Origin: Voacanga thouarsii
Taxonomy: Eukaryota > Streptophyta > Magnoliopsida > Gentianales > Apocynaceae
Assembly: GCA_026120185.1 (NCBI GenBank)
Contig: JANUWF010003368.1
Span: 2,790,001 to 2,854,000 of the forward strand
DNA length: 64,000 nucleotides
Reading direction: 5' to 3'
Of this stretch, positions 23,871 through 37,300 are shown in pieces (position 1 is the stretch's first letter; every line of letters starts with the position of its first letter). The notes under the pieces were generated by a model, which was not told where the DNA came from, did no database searches, and saw only the letters and a program-made list of their open reading frames with translations. The translations under genes were made by a program, and so were the position numbers.

Positions 23871-24966
23871 GTCCACCTGGTCAGTATGCCACACGTTGAG
23901 CATACTGCCGGTCAAACTGCCACACATTGAGCATGCTGACAAAAGGTAGGTGTACAGCCTACCAGGTGAGATACTCCTCCATCTCTACACCCAAACTTAC
24001 CGGTTGTCCAATCCGAAAACACACAATCCACTTGACTGAAACTTGCTAACTCGGATGGCCTAACTAAGTAGTACTGTCGCTTCTTCAAGTTGAGTTCATC
24101 TTCTGGAGGTGGCTCCTGTCAGAATACTTGCTCTTGCTTTTCAAAACTAGTACTACTAGCCTACCCTTATTGAGTACTTAACGTTGATTGTCCCATTTGA
24201 GAGAAAATTGATCATGCATTGATTTACTTGGAAATAGCAATTAAGGGTTTATAAAATTCTTGTCAAAATTGGGATTTAGAAATAGATTAGTATTTTGTGT
24301 AAAATTGCTTGTTTAATTTTCAAATGATTTGCTTGACTGAAATAAAAAGAATAACAATCCTTAATTTCCTTTACAAAATGAATGTCCATACACATCACAT
24401 TTGGCTTGCTATATTAATTTTTGGTCTTCAAATAATTCCATGCAGGAGCTTACCTGATCCTTTGCTTACTTGAACTCAACAAAAATCCTCCAAGGCTAAC
24501 CTAACCCCGCCTGGGGTAAACAAAAGACATAAGTTTATACTCGAGCTATACTTGCTTACATAAATAATTCCTAATTCAACTAATTACAATCATGACCTTA
24601 ATGTCCTAATCTTTAAGGCTAGATGATAAAGGATTTTATAAAACAAGTCTAACTTGATAAATTAAAATAACTAGGGGTTCTAAAATAATTATTAATAAGT
24701 TATAGGTTCAAATAATAAATCTTGAGTACTATTGTTAATAAATAAGCTAGGGTTTAAATGTTGAACAATCCTAATTAATATTAGTAAATGGTAATTTAAA
24801 AATAGTTTTGTTATAAATAATAATAAATTACAATTAATTTTTAATAGATAATAAATAAGATTAATAATAAATGAATTATACTAAATTTTTGTTTAATAAA
24901 TAACAAACAAATTTTAATATAAATAGTACTTATGAATATAGGTAAAAGTTTGAACTATGGTCTACA
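23871..24966 (-). repeat. Inverted-repeat arm 1 within the L1 LTR
   Basis: About 1.1 kb whose reverse complement recurs at 25206-26297. The innermost ends read TAGGTAAAAGTTTGAACTAT here and the reverse there. The separating 239 bases match the LTR and recur at about 27338-27580. Confidence 0.75.
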
Positions 24967-25205
24967 ATGTCATTAATATTTTATTTATTATTATTTATAT
25001 AAAAGATCTTATTTACTATTATGCATATATATTATTTTTAATAAAAGATATTATTTAGTTGACTGATAAAATATCAATAGTTCATTTAATATTCCATTTC
25101 CAAAACTTCCTAGGAATTTCAAAATCTTTAGAGAAAAATATAGTAATAATTTTAATTAAGATAACAAAATTTTGTTAATTAAAATAACCTAGGATCAACA
25201 AGAAC

Positions 25206-26297
25206 TATAGTTTAAACTTTTACCTATATTCATAAATATTATTTATATTAAAATTTATTTGCTATCTATTAATCAAAATTCATTTATTATTAATTTTATT
25301 TACTACTAATTATTTATTATCTATTAAATATTAATTAATAAATTTATTTATAATATTATTATTTAAAAATACCATTTACTAATATTATTTAGGACTTAGT
25401 ATTATTCAATATTTAAACACTAGTTTATTTATTAATAATAACACTCAAGATTTATTATTTGAACATATAACTTATTAGTAATTATTTTATAACCCCTAGT
25501 TATTTTAACATATCGAGCTAGATTTATTTTATAAAATTCTTTATCATCTAGCCTGAAAGCTTAGGACATTAAGGTCATGATTATGATTAGTTGAACTAGG
25601 AATTATTTATGTAAGTGAGTATAGCTCAAGTACAACCTTATATCTTGTGTTTACCCCAGGCGAAGTTAGGTCAGCCTTGAAGGATTTTTGAATTCGAGCA
25701 AGCAAAGGATCAAGTAAGCTCCTGCATGGACTTATTTGAAGACCAAAACTTATTATGGCAAGCCAATGCGATGTGTATGGACATTCATTTTGTAAAGGCA
25801 ATTAATGACTATTTTTCCTTTTTATTTCAGTCAAGCAAATCATTTGAAAATTAAACAAGCTGTTTTACACAAAATGCTAAACTCTTTAAAAAACCCAACT
25901 TTGACAAGAATTTTAGAAACTCTTAATTGCTATTTCCAAGTAAAACAATGTATGATCAATTTTCTCCCAAGTAGGACAATCAACGTTGAGTACTCAATAA
26001 GAGTAGACTATTAGGACTAGTCTTTGAAGGGTTAGGATAAGTCTCTCAGTAAGTGGCCACCTCTGAGGGGTGAGTTCTTCCCGGATAAGATGCCAGTCCG
26101 ATAGGTCATGCAGGTCCGAGCTAGCAAGTTTCAGTCATGTGGACTGTGTGTTTTCGGAGTGGACAACTAATAAGCTTGGGTGTAGAGATGGAAGAGTATC
26201 TCATCCGGTAAGTCATACACCTACCTTTTGTCAGCATGCTCAACGTGTGGCAGTCTGACCGGCAATATGCTCAACATGTGGCATACTGACCATGTGG
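25206..26297 (+). repeat. Inverted-repeat arm 2 within the L1 LTR
   Basis: LTR text in forward orientation, matching both arm 1 in reverse and the forward LTR at the left edge of the window. It ends abruptly at about 26297-26305, where reverse-oriented LTR resumes and repeats arm 1 plus spacer as far as about 27580. Confidence 0.75.
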
Positions 26298-27901
26298 TTA
26301 TGGTGTACGGCCTATCGGGAGAGATACTCCTCCATCTCTACACCCAAACTTATCGGTTGTCAACTCCGAAAACACACAGTCCACTTGACTAAAACTTGCT
26401 AACTCGGACAGCCTAACTAAGTAGTACTGTCGCTTCTCCAAGTTAAGTTCATCTTCTAGAGGTGGCCTCCTGCCAGAAGACTCGCTTTTACTCTTCAAAA
26501 CTAGTACTACTAGCCTACTCTTATTGAGTACTGAACGTTGATTGTCCCACTTGGGAGAAAATTGACCAAGCATTGATTTACTTGGAAATAGCAATTAAGT
26601 ATTTCTAAAATTCTTGTCAAAGTTGAGTTTTAGAAAGAATTTAGTATTTTGTGTAAAACTGCTTGTTTAATTTTCAAATGATTTGCTTGACTGAAATAAA
26701 AAGAAAAATAATCATTAATTGCTTTTACAAAATGAATGTCCATACACATCACATTTGGCTTGCCATAGTAATTTTTTGTCTTCAAATAATTCCATGCAGG
26801 TGTTTACCTGATCCTTTGCTTGCTTGAACTCAACAAAAATTCTCCAAGGCTGACCTAACCCCGCCTGGGGTAAACACAAGGCATAAGGTTATACTCGAGC
26901 TATACTTGCCTTACACAAATAATTCCTAGTTCAACTAATTACAATTATGACCTTAATGTCCTAATCTTTAAGGCTATATGATAAAGGATTTTATAAAACA
27001 AGTCTAGCTTAATAAGTTAAAAATAACTAGGGGTTCTAAAATAATTATTAATAAGTTATAGGTTCAAATAATAAATCTTGAGTACTATTGTTAATAAATA
27101 AGCTAGGGTTTAAATGTTGAACAATCCTAATTAATATTAGTAAATGGTAATTTAAAAATAGTTTTGTTATAAATAAATAATAAATTACAATTAATTTTTA
27201 ATAGATAATAAATAATTAGTAATAAATAAAATTAATAATAAATGAATTATACTAAATTTTTGTTTAATAAATAACAAACAAATTTTAATATAAATAGTAT
27301 TTATGAATATAGGTAAAAGTTTGAACTATGGTCTACATGGTCATTAATATTTTGTTTATTATTATTTATATAAAAGATCTTATTTACTATTATTCATATT
27401 TATCTATATTATTTTTAATAAAAGATATTATTTAGTTGACTAGTAAAATATCAATATTTCATTTAATATTCCATTTCCAAAACATCTTAGGAATTTTGAA
27501 ATCTTTAGAGAAAAATATAGTAATAATTTTAATTACGGTAACAAAATTTTGTTAATTAAAATAACCTAGGATCAACAAGAACATAATCATGGCATCAATG
27601 AAGATAAGAACATAAAAATCCTATTCACCATAGGTGTCATAACATCTAACATGCTTTAAACATCTATTCTCATGTCCTAATCTCAACCCCTTCATTCATA
27701 TGTATATACTCAATCCCCCATTCATATTATATTCTCCCTATCAATATCTAAGAGACATGAATTCAGAATTAGAAAGAAGAATTAAGGAGAAATACTTGAT
27801 TGATGTGTACTTCGATGAAGATTTAAGAAGGTTCATGTGATTGAGAGTCTTGAATCGTCCATGAGAGGAGAAAAATAGCCATGGTTGTAATCCACCATTT
27901 C

Positions 27902-27904
<3 letters not shown>

Positions 27905-27950
<46 letters not shown>
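27905..27950. repeat. (AG)n microsatellite, about 46 bp
   Basis: Pure AG run in the L1 LTR. Shorter versions sit at the same LTR position at 9879-9901 and 32904-32932, so the tract is ancestral to the family and has varied in length. Confidence 0.95.
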
Positions 27951-27951
<1 letters not shown>

Positions 27952-28631
27952 ATTAGCATGATACATTATAGGTTGAATGGAAGAAGATGAACAAAAGAAT
28001 TGTTCTTGGTTACCTTGATGATGTTCTTGAGACTTCAAGAAAAAAAAAACTAGTTTTGATCCAAATGCCAATTCTTGTTTTCGAGATTTGGTGTTATAAA
28101 TCCCAGAAATGAACTCTAGGGAGTATGTAGGAGCATTCTGGAGTTTTTGAGAGGGATTGGAGGTGTTTAGAATGGTTTTTTGCTTGAAGAAAAATAGTGT
28201 GTGTTCTTGGTGTTCTTGGTGAAAATGGAGAAATTTTAGAAAAATGTGTGCATGAATTTCTGGAGAATGCTAGACGAATGGTTTAGGGAGTTCTGGGATT
28301 TTGGTTTTTAGCTTAGAAAGGAAAAGAAAATCTGATGGTTTGAAATTCAAATGGAGAGATTTGAGGAGTGGTTTAAGGTATAGGATATGTTAATGGTGTT
28401 TGATTGATGGATGATTCTTGGAGCTGCAATGGAGCCAGTTGGACTGTTATGTTTTGCTGAAATGAATGAAGATTGATGGAGCTTTAAGGCTGGCTGAAAT
28501 TTAGAGCTTAATGGCAGAGGAATTTCTAGTTATGAAGCTTAGTACAAGGGTGTTTTCATGGAGCAAATGCTGGAAATTTTTTAAGTTCAAATTGTAGTTT
28601 GAATGGAATGATCTTAGGAGATATTTGAGGT

Positions 28632-28636
28632 GTGGT
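28632..28636. repeat. Target-site duplication GTGGT (left copy)
   Basis: Identical to 30176-30180; bounds the L4 solo LTR. Confidence 0.88.
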
Positions 28637-30175
28637 TGATAGGGTCTAAATTAGTCATATTTTTCTTAGTTATTTGAGGCTCTTTTGTGATACATTTTGT
28701 TCAATAACTAGTCATATTCCTTCATATTTGAGATTTTACCATTGGAAAGGTATTTTGTTCATTATTTCGGATTTTAGGGGTAAAACAAAGCAAAAAAGTC
28801 GCAAAACAAAACCAAGGTGGCTCCGGACAGGGCAGAGGAACTGGCACCGGCCATGAGCTATTGATACGTACTTCGAGGCGACATAAATCTGTTGAAATAG
28901 GACCGGAATAGACCCAAGGCAGCGCCGGCTCTAGTAGCTAAGGCGGCGCCGGCTGCACTCTGGATGACATTGCATGAAAATCAAGAAAAAATCGACGAAT
29001 AATTGAAAAAACAGAACACAACCGGCGCTGGCTCCAGCAGCCAAGGCGAAGCCTGCTGTGCCCTAAGGATAAGACGGAATCTTGATTTTTCTATGCGATT
29101 TTTGGTAATCTATGGAATTTTAGTATCTTCCTACTTCTACTCGGCCAAGAACCTTACACCAACGAGTTTAGGAACTTCATAAACCTATAAATAGATGGAA
29201 AACACAAGAGAAAAATGAGAGAATTTATAGATCATCATAGAAAATCACTCAAATCAAAAGAGGAATTCTTCAATTCAAGGAGTGTTGTGTAAGAAGGTCT
29301 TCAAAGGAAGAAGAATGGGGCTTGTCTATGAGTGCTTTCTTTTACTTTGTTTTCTTTTTCTTGACAATGATGTATTAATTGTTTTATTGTAGTTCGACAT
29401 TGTTTTAGGTATTCATGATCTTTGAGTTACTTTGATCTTTTAATTAATTGATTGTTATTCTTGGTATTTAATTAATTGTGCTTATTATGAGATTAATTGG
29501 TTGTTTCTTTCCATTAACTTCCTTGGACAAAGGGGTTGGTGGTGGTTTCAATTCATTAGTTTCATATTTGTTGGTTCTTAACTTACTTGGACAAAGAGGT
29601 TAATTGTGAGGACAAAGTAATTAAAGGTTAATTGATGGCTGCCAGGATATGGATTTTTTGGTTAATTTCATATGTAAATTTGCCAAGAATGAAAATTTGA
29701 TCAAAGGATTGTGTTTAATGCATCTTTCAGGTGAATTAGTTGAGACGGGATATGTGATGCTAATTTATCTAGAAGATAGGGATTTCATGGATTGGACAAA
29801 GAAGTGAATCTATATTATCCTTCATGATGCCAAGAGAATAATTAGTTATGTAATGGTTAAGTATTTTAGGATCATGTTTGTCAAAATAATGGTTTAAGTT
29901 ACATAATTCTACATCCTTGACATATATATTTTTTTTATTTTATTTTATTTTTCTTTTTATTTTGTTTTAACTTTATTGAGTCGGTTAAACAATGAAAGAA
30001 AATGAATTAGTGCATACTTGTTCCTTGAGGATCGAAACTCGTTTGAACCCTATGCTATGTTAATGATGAGTACGCTTGCTTATATGTGTAATTTGGGGGT
30101 TAATGTTTTAATTTAAACTTGATTGAGAATGTGCTTATTTTTATATGATTTTTATGCCCAAATAAATACGCATCA
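28637..30175 (+). mobile_element. L4-family solo LTR (1.54 kb) nested in the L1 LTR
   Basis: Starts TGATAGGGTC, ends TACGCATCA, and is flanked by GTGGT at 28632-28636 and 30176-30180. The uninterrupted LTR text is visible near 33.6 kb. It matches the reverse-oriented LTR at 60212-61758 along its length. It has no coding domain. It includes the GC-rich 'GGCGCCGGC' stretches around 28900-29060 typical of this family in the window. Confidence 0.92.
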
Positions 30176-31100
30176 GTGGTTATGGAGTCTAAGTGTGCAA
30201 GGTAAGTGAAAAGGTTAATGGTGTTTAGTTCATGGCTGAACAAGGGTCATTTTGTAGAGGTTTGAGGGTGGTTTCTTCGGTCTAGGCCTAAGGGAACAAA
30301 GCTGGAAATTTCTGATTTCAAGGTGTTCTATGGTCCGAAGGTTTGCTGCAAATTTCTATGCAATTTTTCTGCAATATTCCAGCCCGATTTGCAGAGGTTT
30401 TTGAGAGGTGTTTGAGGGTCCTTTAAGGTTGGTTTCTCACCTTCTTTATGGAGGAAAAATAGAGGAGTTTTGCTAGCTTGAAGGCAGAAGAAACAGCTTC
30501 GATTCCAGGCTACTACGTAGCGAAAATTGCCCAGATTTTTTTTCTAGTTTGTGCAGTTTTTGTGGAGTCCGATTTGCACAGAATTTTCAGTTCTCCAAGT
30601 TGAATGAATTGTCCATATTTCTGGTAGTAAATGAGCAAGAAACATGGCTAAGTTTTTTGGAAATTAGGCTGCCCAAGAATCTAGAAAATTTTCAAGTTTC
30701 TTCTATGAAGAACATGAACACTATGGAGATGAGTTTGAAGGTTCAACCATGGTGATTAATTTCCCTTAGGAACCTTTCCTAACTCCTCTCCTGTTTTCAA
30801 TCAATCCTCCAACTTCCAAGATCCATTTTCAAAATTCAAAGACAAGAAATCCTTGCTGAATTTTCTGGAATTAAAAAGATGGATTTTGATAAATTTTGAA
30901 CAAATTTAAATTGTTAAGGTTTTAGGACAAGCTAGAGGTAATAAAAGGACAAGAATTTCTCTAGAATTCTTTTTAGGATATGATGATAGAATTAGGATAT
31001 TCCCTTCATGTCTCTTCTAAGACAACATTCCTATCTTTATGGAATGTAAGAAAAACAAAAATTCAAACTCAACTAAGATAATCATGATAAAAACTTAAAT

Positions 31101-31158
31101 GATGAGATTTGAACTTATGACCTTAGAGATAAATTCCAAAGCTCGAACTACTAAACCA
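31101..31158 (-). other. tRNA-like A-box/B-box module inside an L1 LTR
   Basis: Third homologous copy of the module at 11503-11559, more mutated: TGGTTTAGTAGTTCGAGC as A-box and a degenerate B-box on the minus strand at the same spacing. Confidence 0.5.
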
Positions 31159-31422
31159 CAACAACTCTTGTTCTTATTTTCTCACCCAAATATTCTTCTT
31201 ATTTAATCCACAAGCTATCTTCCTATTTTTTCCTCAAGCAAAATTACCATTTTACCTTTCCTACTTAATAAGCATAACTAAACCTTTTAACCTATAAATC
31301 ATAATTCTAAAGCACATAAAATCATTCAAAAACATATATATTCATGTAAAATGATATGATATGCATCCCGACCCTCTTACTCTAGGGTTGGCTTTAGGTG
31401 GGGTTTTACATCTTCCCCTCCT

Positions 31423-32056
31423 TAGGAGAATTTCGGGCATACCTTTATCTCAAATCGAGATACTTCCATTTTACCCATTCTTCTGTTTTCCATGTGGCAT
31501 CTCGCATGCCATGATACTCCCACTGCACCTTTACCATCGGAATCTGCTTGTTCCGAAGAGTCTTGATACTTCGGTCTAATATTTTCACGGGTTTCTCTAC
31601 ATAGCTCAGGTCGGGTTGCAACACTAACGGCTCATCATTCAAAATATGTCCGGGATCGGCATTATACTTTTTCAGCTGCAACACATGAAATACGTCGTGT
31701 ATCCCCAAAATCCAATACACAGGCTCTCAACATATCCTTTAATATCTGAATAACCCTTTTTGACTGTCCATCAGTTTGCAGATGCGCCGTCGTACTGAAC
31801 TTCAAACTAAAATCCATTGATTCTTGGAACTTGCCCTAAAATCGGGATGTAAATCTCGGATCTTTGTTGGACATAATACTTGAAGGTACTCCATACAGTC
31901 TGACAATTTCTCCCATATAGATCTAGACTAACTTCTCTATTGAATCCCTTACATTCACCGATATGAAATGCGCGGATTTGATTAGTCTATCCACTATTAC
32001 CCATATAGCGTCCTTTTGAGTCCTTGCCATAGAAAATCCGGTAACGAAGTCCACAA
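31423..32056 (-). pseudogene. Ty3/gypsy integrase-chromodomain fragment, L1 family
   Basis: Read on the minus strand from 32056: integrase core (ARTQKDAIWVIVDRL), then chromodomain (KTLRNKQIPMVKVQW) ending near 31445, then a polypurine tract and the LTR. The second catalytic Asp is Asn (SNKDPRF) and the Glu is Lys (31758-31760). The core is fused to GIHDVFHV by the same deletion seen at 12600. Stops occur in the core. It is cut at about 32056 against forward-oriented LTR sequence, so gag, protease and RT are gone. Confidence 0.88.
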
Positions 32057-32065
32057 CTAGTTACC

Positions 32066-32405
32066 TTCATGATGTGTATAGACATTCATTTTGTAAAGGC
32101 AATTAAGGACTATTTCCCTTCTTATTTCAGTCAAGCAAATCATTTAAAAATTAAATAAGCAGTTTTACACAAAATACTAAACTCTTTCTAAAACCTAACT
32201 TTGACAAGAATTTTAGAAACCCTTAATTGCTATTTCTAAGTAAATCAATGCGTGATCAATTTTCTCCCAAGTGGGATAATCAACGTTGAGTACTCAATAA
32301 GGGTAGGCTAGTAGTACTAGTTTTGAAGAGCAAGAGCGAGTCTTCTAGTAGGAGTTTACCTCCAGAAAATGAATTCAACTTGGAGAAACAACGGTACTAC
32401 TTGGA
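32066..32405 (+). mobile_element. L1 LTR fragment, forward
   Basis: About 340 bases matching the L1 LTR text at 380-735. Wedged between the reversed integrase fragment and another reversed LTR piece; a product of rearrangement, non-coding. Confidence 0.75.
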
Positions 32406-32901
32406 GAACATGAATAGGATTTTCATGTTCAACAAACTATTCTATTCATGAACATAAGCTTAAATCCATACATACTATCACAAGGCCAAATCTCTACTAA
32501 GCATAATCATAATAATAGCTTCAATGAAGATATGAACATGAAAATCCTATTCACTAAAGGTGTTATAATATCTAACATGCTTTAAACATCCATAATTTCC
32601 TTAAGACATGATGAACATACATTGATTCTCAAGGAAATCTATATAGCTTAAACATACACAACCATTCTCATGTTCTAATCTCAACCCCTTTATTCATATG
32701 CATATACTCAATCCCCCATTCATATTCTATTCTCCCTATCAACATCTAATAGACATGAATTCAAAATTAAAAAGAAGAATTAAGGAGAAATACTTGATTG
32801 ATATGTACTTCTATGAAGATTTAAGAAAGTCCACGTGATTGAGAGTCTTGAATCGTCTATGAGAGGAGAAAAATAGCCATGGTTGTAATCCACCATTTCG
32901 G

Positions 32902-32932
<31 letters not shown>

Positions 32933-34210
32933 CATTAGCATCATACGTTATAGGTTGAATGGAAGAAGATGAACAAAAGAGTTGTTCTTGGTTATCTTGA
33001 TGATGTTCTTGAGACTTCAAGAAAAAAAAAAACTAGTTTTGATCCGAATGCCAATTCTTGTTTTCGAGATGTGGTGTTATAAATCCTAGAAATAAACTCT
33101 AGGGAGTATGTAGGAGTATTTTGGAGTTTTTGAGAGGGATTGGAGGTGTTTAAAGTGGCTTTTGGCTTGAAAAAAGGTAGTGTGTATTCTTAGTAAAAAT
33201 GGAGAGAATTTGAGAAAAATGTGTGCACGAATTTCTGGAGAATGCTGGCCGAATGGTTTAGGGAGTTCAGGGATTTCAATTTTCAGCTTAGAAAGGAAGA
33301 GAAAAATCTGATGGTTTGAAATTCAAATGGAGAGATTTGAGGAGTGGTTTGTGGTATAGAATATATTAATGGTGTTTGATTGATGGAGGTTTCTTGGAGC
33401 TGCAATGGAGCCGGCTGGACTGTTATGTTTTACTGAGATGAATGAAGGTTAATATAGCTCTAAGACTGGCCAAAATTCAAAGCTCAATGGCAGAGAAATA
33501 TCTAGTTATGAATCTTAGTACAAGGGTGTTTTCATGGAGCAAATGCTAGAAATTTTTTAAGTTCAAATTGTAGTTTGAATGAAGTGATCTTAGGAGATAT
33601 TTGAGGTGGGGTTATAGAGTCCAAGTATGCAAGGTAAGTGGAGAGGTTAATGGTGTTCAGTTCATAGCTGAACAAGGGTCATTTTGCAGGGGTTTGAGGG
33701 TGGTTTTTTGGCCAAGGCTTTAAAGGAACAAAGCTGAAAATTTCTGGTTTCAAGGTGTTCTATGGTCTGAAGGTTTGCTGCAATTTTCTGTGTCGTTTTT
33801 CTGCAATATTTCAGCTCAATTTGCAGAGATTTTTGAGAGGTATTTGAGGGTCCTTTAAGGCTGATTTCTAGCCTTCTTTATGGGGGAAAAGCAAAGAAGT
33901 TTTGCTGGCTTGAAGGCAGAAGAAACAGCTTCAATTCCAAGCTGCTATGCAGCGAAAACTGCCCAGATTTTTTTCTGGTTTGTGCAATTCTTGTGCAGCC
34001 CGATTTGCATAGAATTTTTAGTTCTTCAAGCTAAATGAATTGACCATATTTTTTGCAGTAAATGAGCAGGAAACGTGGCTGAATTTTTCGAAAGTTAGGC
34101 TGCCCATGAATCTGGAAAATTTCCAGGTTTCTTCTATAAAGAACATGAACACTATAGAGATGAGTTTAAAGGTTCAACCATGATGATTAATTTTCCCTGG
34201 GAACCTTTCC
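32406..34210 (-). mobile_element. L1 LTR fragment, reverse
   Basis: About 1.8 kb of L1 LTR in reverse, parallel to 9.4-11.2 kb and 27.6-30.8 kb. It includes a (GA)n run at 32904-32932 and the uninterrupted site that is split by the L4 LTR elsewhere. It ends at 34210, where the inverted-repeat arm with a gag start codon begins. Confidence 0.78.
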
Positions 34211-34356
34211 TGTTTGGCGTCTCAGAGGCATCTTCTTGTCACAAAGGTCACACCCTTATTATGAATGCATGTAAGAAATGTTCATGCACATAATGTTACA
34301 CGAGAATCAAGTAATAGAGCATGGGCAAAATGAACATTTGTCACACAAAATGTTTG

Positions 34357-34373
34357 CACATAAGCATAAAATA
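34357..34373. repeat. 17-bp target-site duplication of the RTE element (left copy)
   Basis: CACATAAGCATAAAATA, identical to 37610-37626. Confidence 0.93.
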
Positions 34374-37300
34374 AAAACAAACTAAGCCTTAATCCCAAGT
34401 AATTTGAGGTCGGCTACATCAACCAACGTCAGGCAACGTGTGGTCATCCACATGAATCCTCTCTCGCCACTTTCTTCTATCAAACGTCATACTTTCATCC
34501 AAATCTAACAAAGACATATCTCTCTTAATTACCTCTATCTATGTCATTTTAGGCCTACCTCTACCTCTACCTCTGTCTAACCTATCCTGCCTCACTCTCT
34601 CCATCGCCCTAACAGGAGCATCCCTCGGTCTTCTCTGAATGTGTTCAAACCAACGCAGACGACTTTCTCTCATCTTTTCCTCAATAGATGCCACACCCAC
34701 CTTTTCCCTAATGATCTCATTTCTAACTCTATCCTTTCTAGTATTTCCACACATCCACCGTAACATACGCATCTCAGCTACTTTCATTTTTTGAATATGA
34801 CATCTTTTAGCTGCCCAACATTCCGTACCATATAACAAAGCAGGTCGTACGACTGCTGTGTAAAACTTTCCCTTTAAATTCAACGGTGCATTACGATCAC
34901 AAAGAATACCAGTCGCACTCCTCCATTTCAACCAACCCGCCTTAACTCGATATGCAACGTCGCTATCGAGCTCTCCGTCTTTCTGAATAATAGATCCTAG
35001 ATAGCGAAAACAATCAGTTAACGGTATATCTCTACCTTCCAAAGTTACACTCTGGGCTATGTTTCTGCTACCACTAAACTTGCATCCCATATACTCTGTT
35101 TTACTCCTACTAATTCTAAAACCCTTGGATTCCAATGTCCGCTTCCATAACTCCAATTTAGCATTTACACCAGTTCTAGTCTCATCAATTAATACAATAT
35201 CATCCGCAAACAATATACACCATGGCACAGCCTCCTGTATAGTGCAGGTCAACTCATCCATAACGGCTGTAAAAAGGAAAGGGCTAAGCGTTGATCCTTG
35301 ATGCACCCCGATATTAATAGGGAATTCTGCAGTCACTCCGACGCCAGTCCTTACACTTGTACATACTCCCTCATACATATCTTTAATGAGAGTAATATAC
35401 TTTATTGATACATCTTTCTTGGCCAGCACCCACCAAACTACTTCTCTAGGAACCCTGTTATAGGCTTTTTCCAGGTCAATAAATACTATATGTAAATCTT
35501 TCTTTCTTTCCCTATGATATTCAATCATCTGCCGTAATAAATGAATTGCCTCCGTAGTGGAATGCCCAGGCATAAAACCAAACTGATTATCTGAAATTTA
35601 TATAATACCCCGTAACCTCTGTTCAATCACTCTCTCCCAAAGCTTCATAGTATGACTCATGAGTTTAATCCCACGGTAATTGGCACAATCCTGGACATCT
35701 CTTTTATTCTTGTACAGAGGAATCAGAGTATTCTTCCTCCACTCTGAAGGCATCCTATTAACTTTATATATCTTGTTGAACAGACTTGTCAGCCACGTAA
35801 TACTTATATCTCCTAAACACTTCCAAACCTCGATCGGTACACCATCCGGTCCTACAGCTTTTTTTGGACTCATCCTTTTAAGAGCATCACGAACTTCATG
35901 CTTCTGAATACGACGAATCCATGCACGGTTAACCTCTTCGTTCGAAAGCGCCAGGCTACCTACACTCGAAACTTGGACTTGACTCCCGTTGAATAACTTA
36001 TCAAAATATGATCTCTATCTCTCCTTTATTTCTTCATCCTTAACTAAAACATTGTGGTTTTCGTCCTTTACACATTTCACTACACCTATATCCCTCGTCT
36101 TCTTTTCCTTGTAACGCGCCAGTCTATATGTATTCTTCTCTCCGTCTTTAGTATCTAACTTTTCATATAAATCCTTGTAAACTATGGCTCTTGTGTTTCT
36201 GACAGCTTCTTTAGCTTTTCTTCTCGCGACCTTGTATTTCTCAAAATTTTCATCACTCCTATACCTTCCTAAGTTTCTATAGCACTCTCTTTTACTCCTT
36301 ACGGCTTCTTTCACTTCGTTGTTCCACCACGACACATCCTTGTTAAGAGGTATTTTTCCTTTAGATTCCCTAAGCACTTCCTTAGCTACTGTCCAAATAC
36401 ATTGAGCCATCTTTCTCCACATAGTATCTGGATCCGAATCCATATCAGAAGACAAATTATCCACCTCAACTACCTTATTGACAAAGGCTATTCTTTCATC
36501 CCCCTGAAGCCTCCACCACCTAATCCTAGGGTCAACTCAAAAATTATGTTGCTTACTCTTTTTCCTAAAATTAAAATCGAGGACCAACAGCCTGTGTTGT
36601 GTAACTACACTCTCACCTGGAATAACTTTACAATCCATACACCTACTACGAAACCTACGCCTCATAATAAAGAAGCCTATCTGACTGGCATTTAACCCGC
36701 TTCTAAAGGTCACTAAGTGAGAATCTCTCTTCTTAAACCAAGTATTTGCCATGGTCAAATCATAGGCCAAAGCAAAATCAAGAATAGCAGTTCCTGCTTC
36801 GTTTTTAGCTCCGAAACCCTGACCTCCATGAACACTCTCAAACCCGCTCTTATCAATACCTACATATCTGTTTAGATCACCACCAATGAAAATCTTTTCT
36901 ACACAAGGTACACTCTGGACAATCTCATCTAAATCATCCCAGAACTGTTTCCTAACCGAATCATCGAGTCTTACTTGTGGCGCATACGCACTAATAACAG
37001 TAGTAATCTCGCCGCCAATCATGATCTTAATGCTCAAAATCCTATCACTCTTCCTCTGTACTTCAACCACATCATCAATAAATTTACGATCAATAATAAT
37101 CAAGACTCGATTTCTATTTCTAACTCTACCTGAATATCAAAGCTTATAACCCCATGGAGCGACTACTCTCGCATTCTCACCTACCCACTTGGTTTCCTGA
37201 AGACACAAAATGCTAATCTTTCTCATCCGCATTACCTCAACTAGCTCTGTCAATCTACTGGTCAAATATCCTATATTCCATGTAGCTAGATGAATCCTAT

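Larger units (their letters stand above)
23371..31410 (-). mobile_element. L1-family LTR in reverse, rearranged and interrupted
   Basis: The minus-strand LTR begins at 31410 (TGTAAAACCCCACC) next to its polypurine tract and ends at 23371 in a mutated terminus. Net of the L4 solo LTR it is about 6.5 kb, some 2.2 kb longer than the solo L1 LTR. The excess comes from a direct/inverted/direct arrangement at 23.87-27.58 kb. It holds GA repeats at 27905-27950 and a tRNA-like module at about 31101-31158. No host gene. Confidence 0.8.

Noticed and set aside
27741..28071. Leu/Ser-repeat proteins on the minus strand
   Set aside because: They are translations of the (AG)n microsatellite inside an LTR.
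35059..37149. Several plus-strand frames of 75-97 aa
   Set aside because: They are antisense shadows of the minus-strand RTE endonuclease/reverse transcriptase frame.
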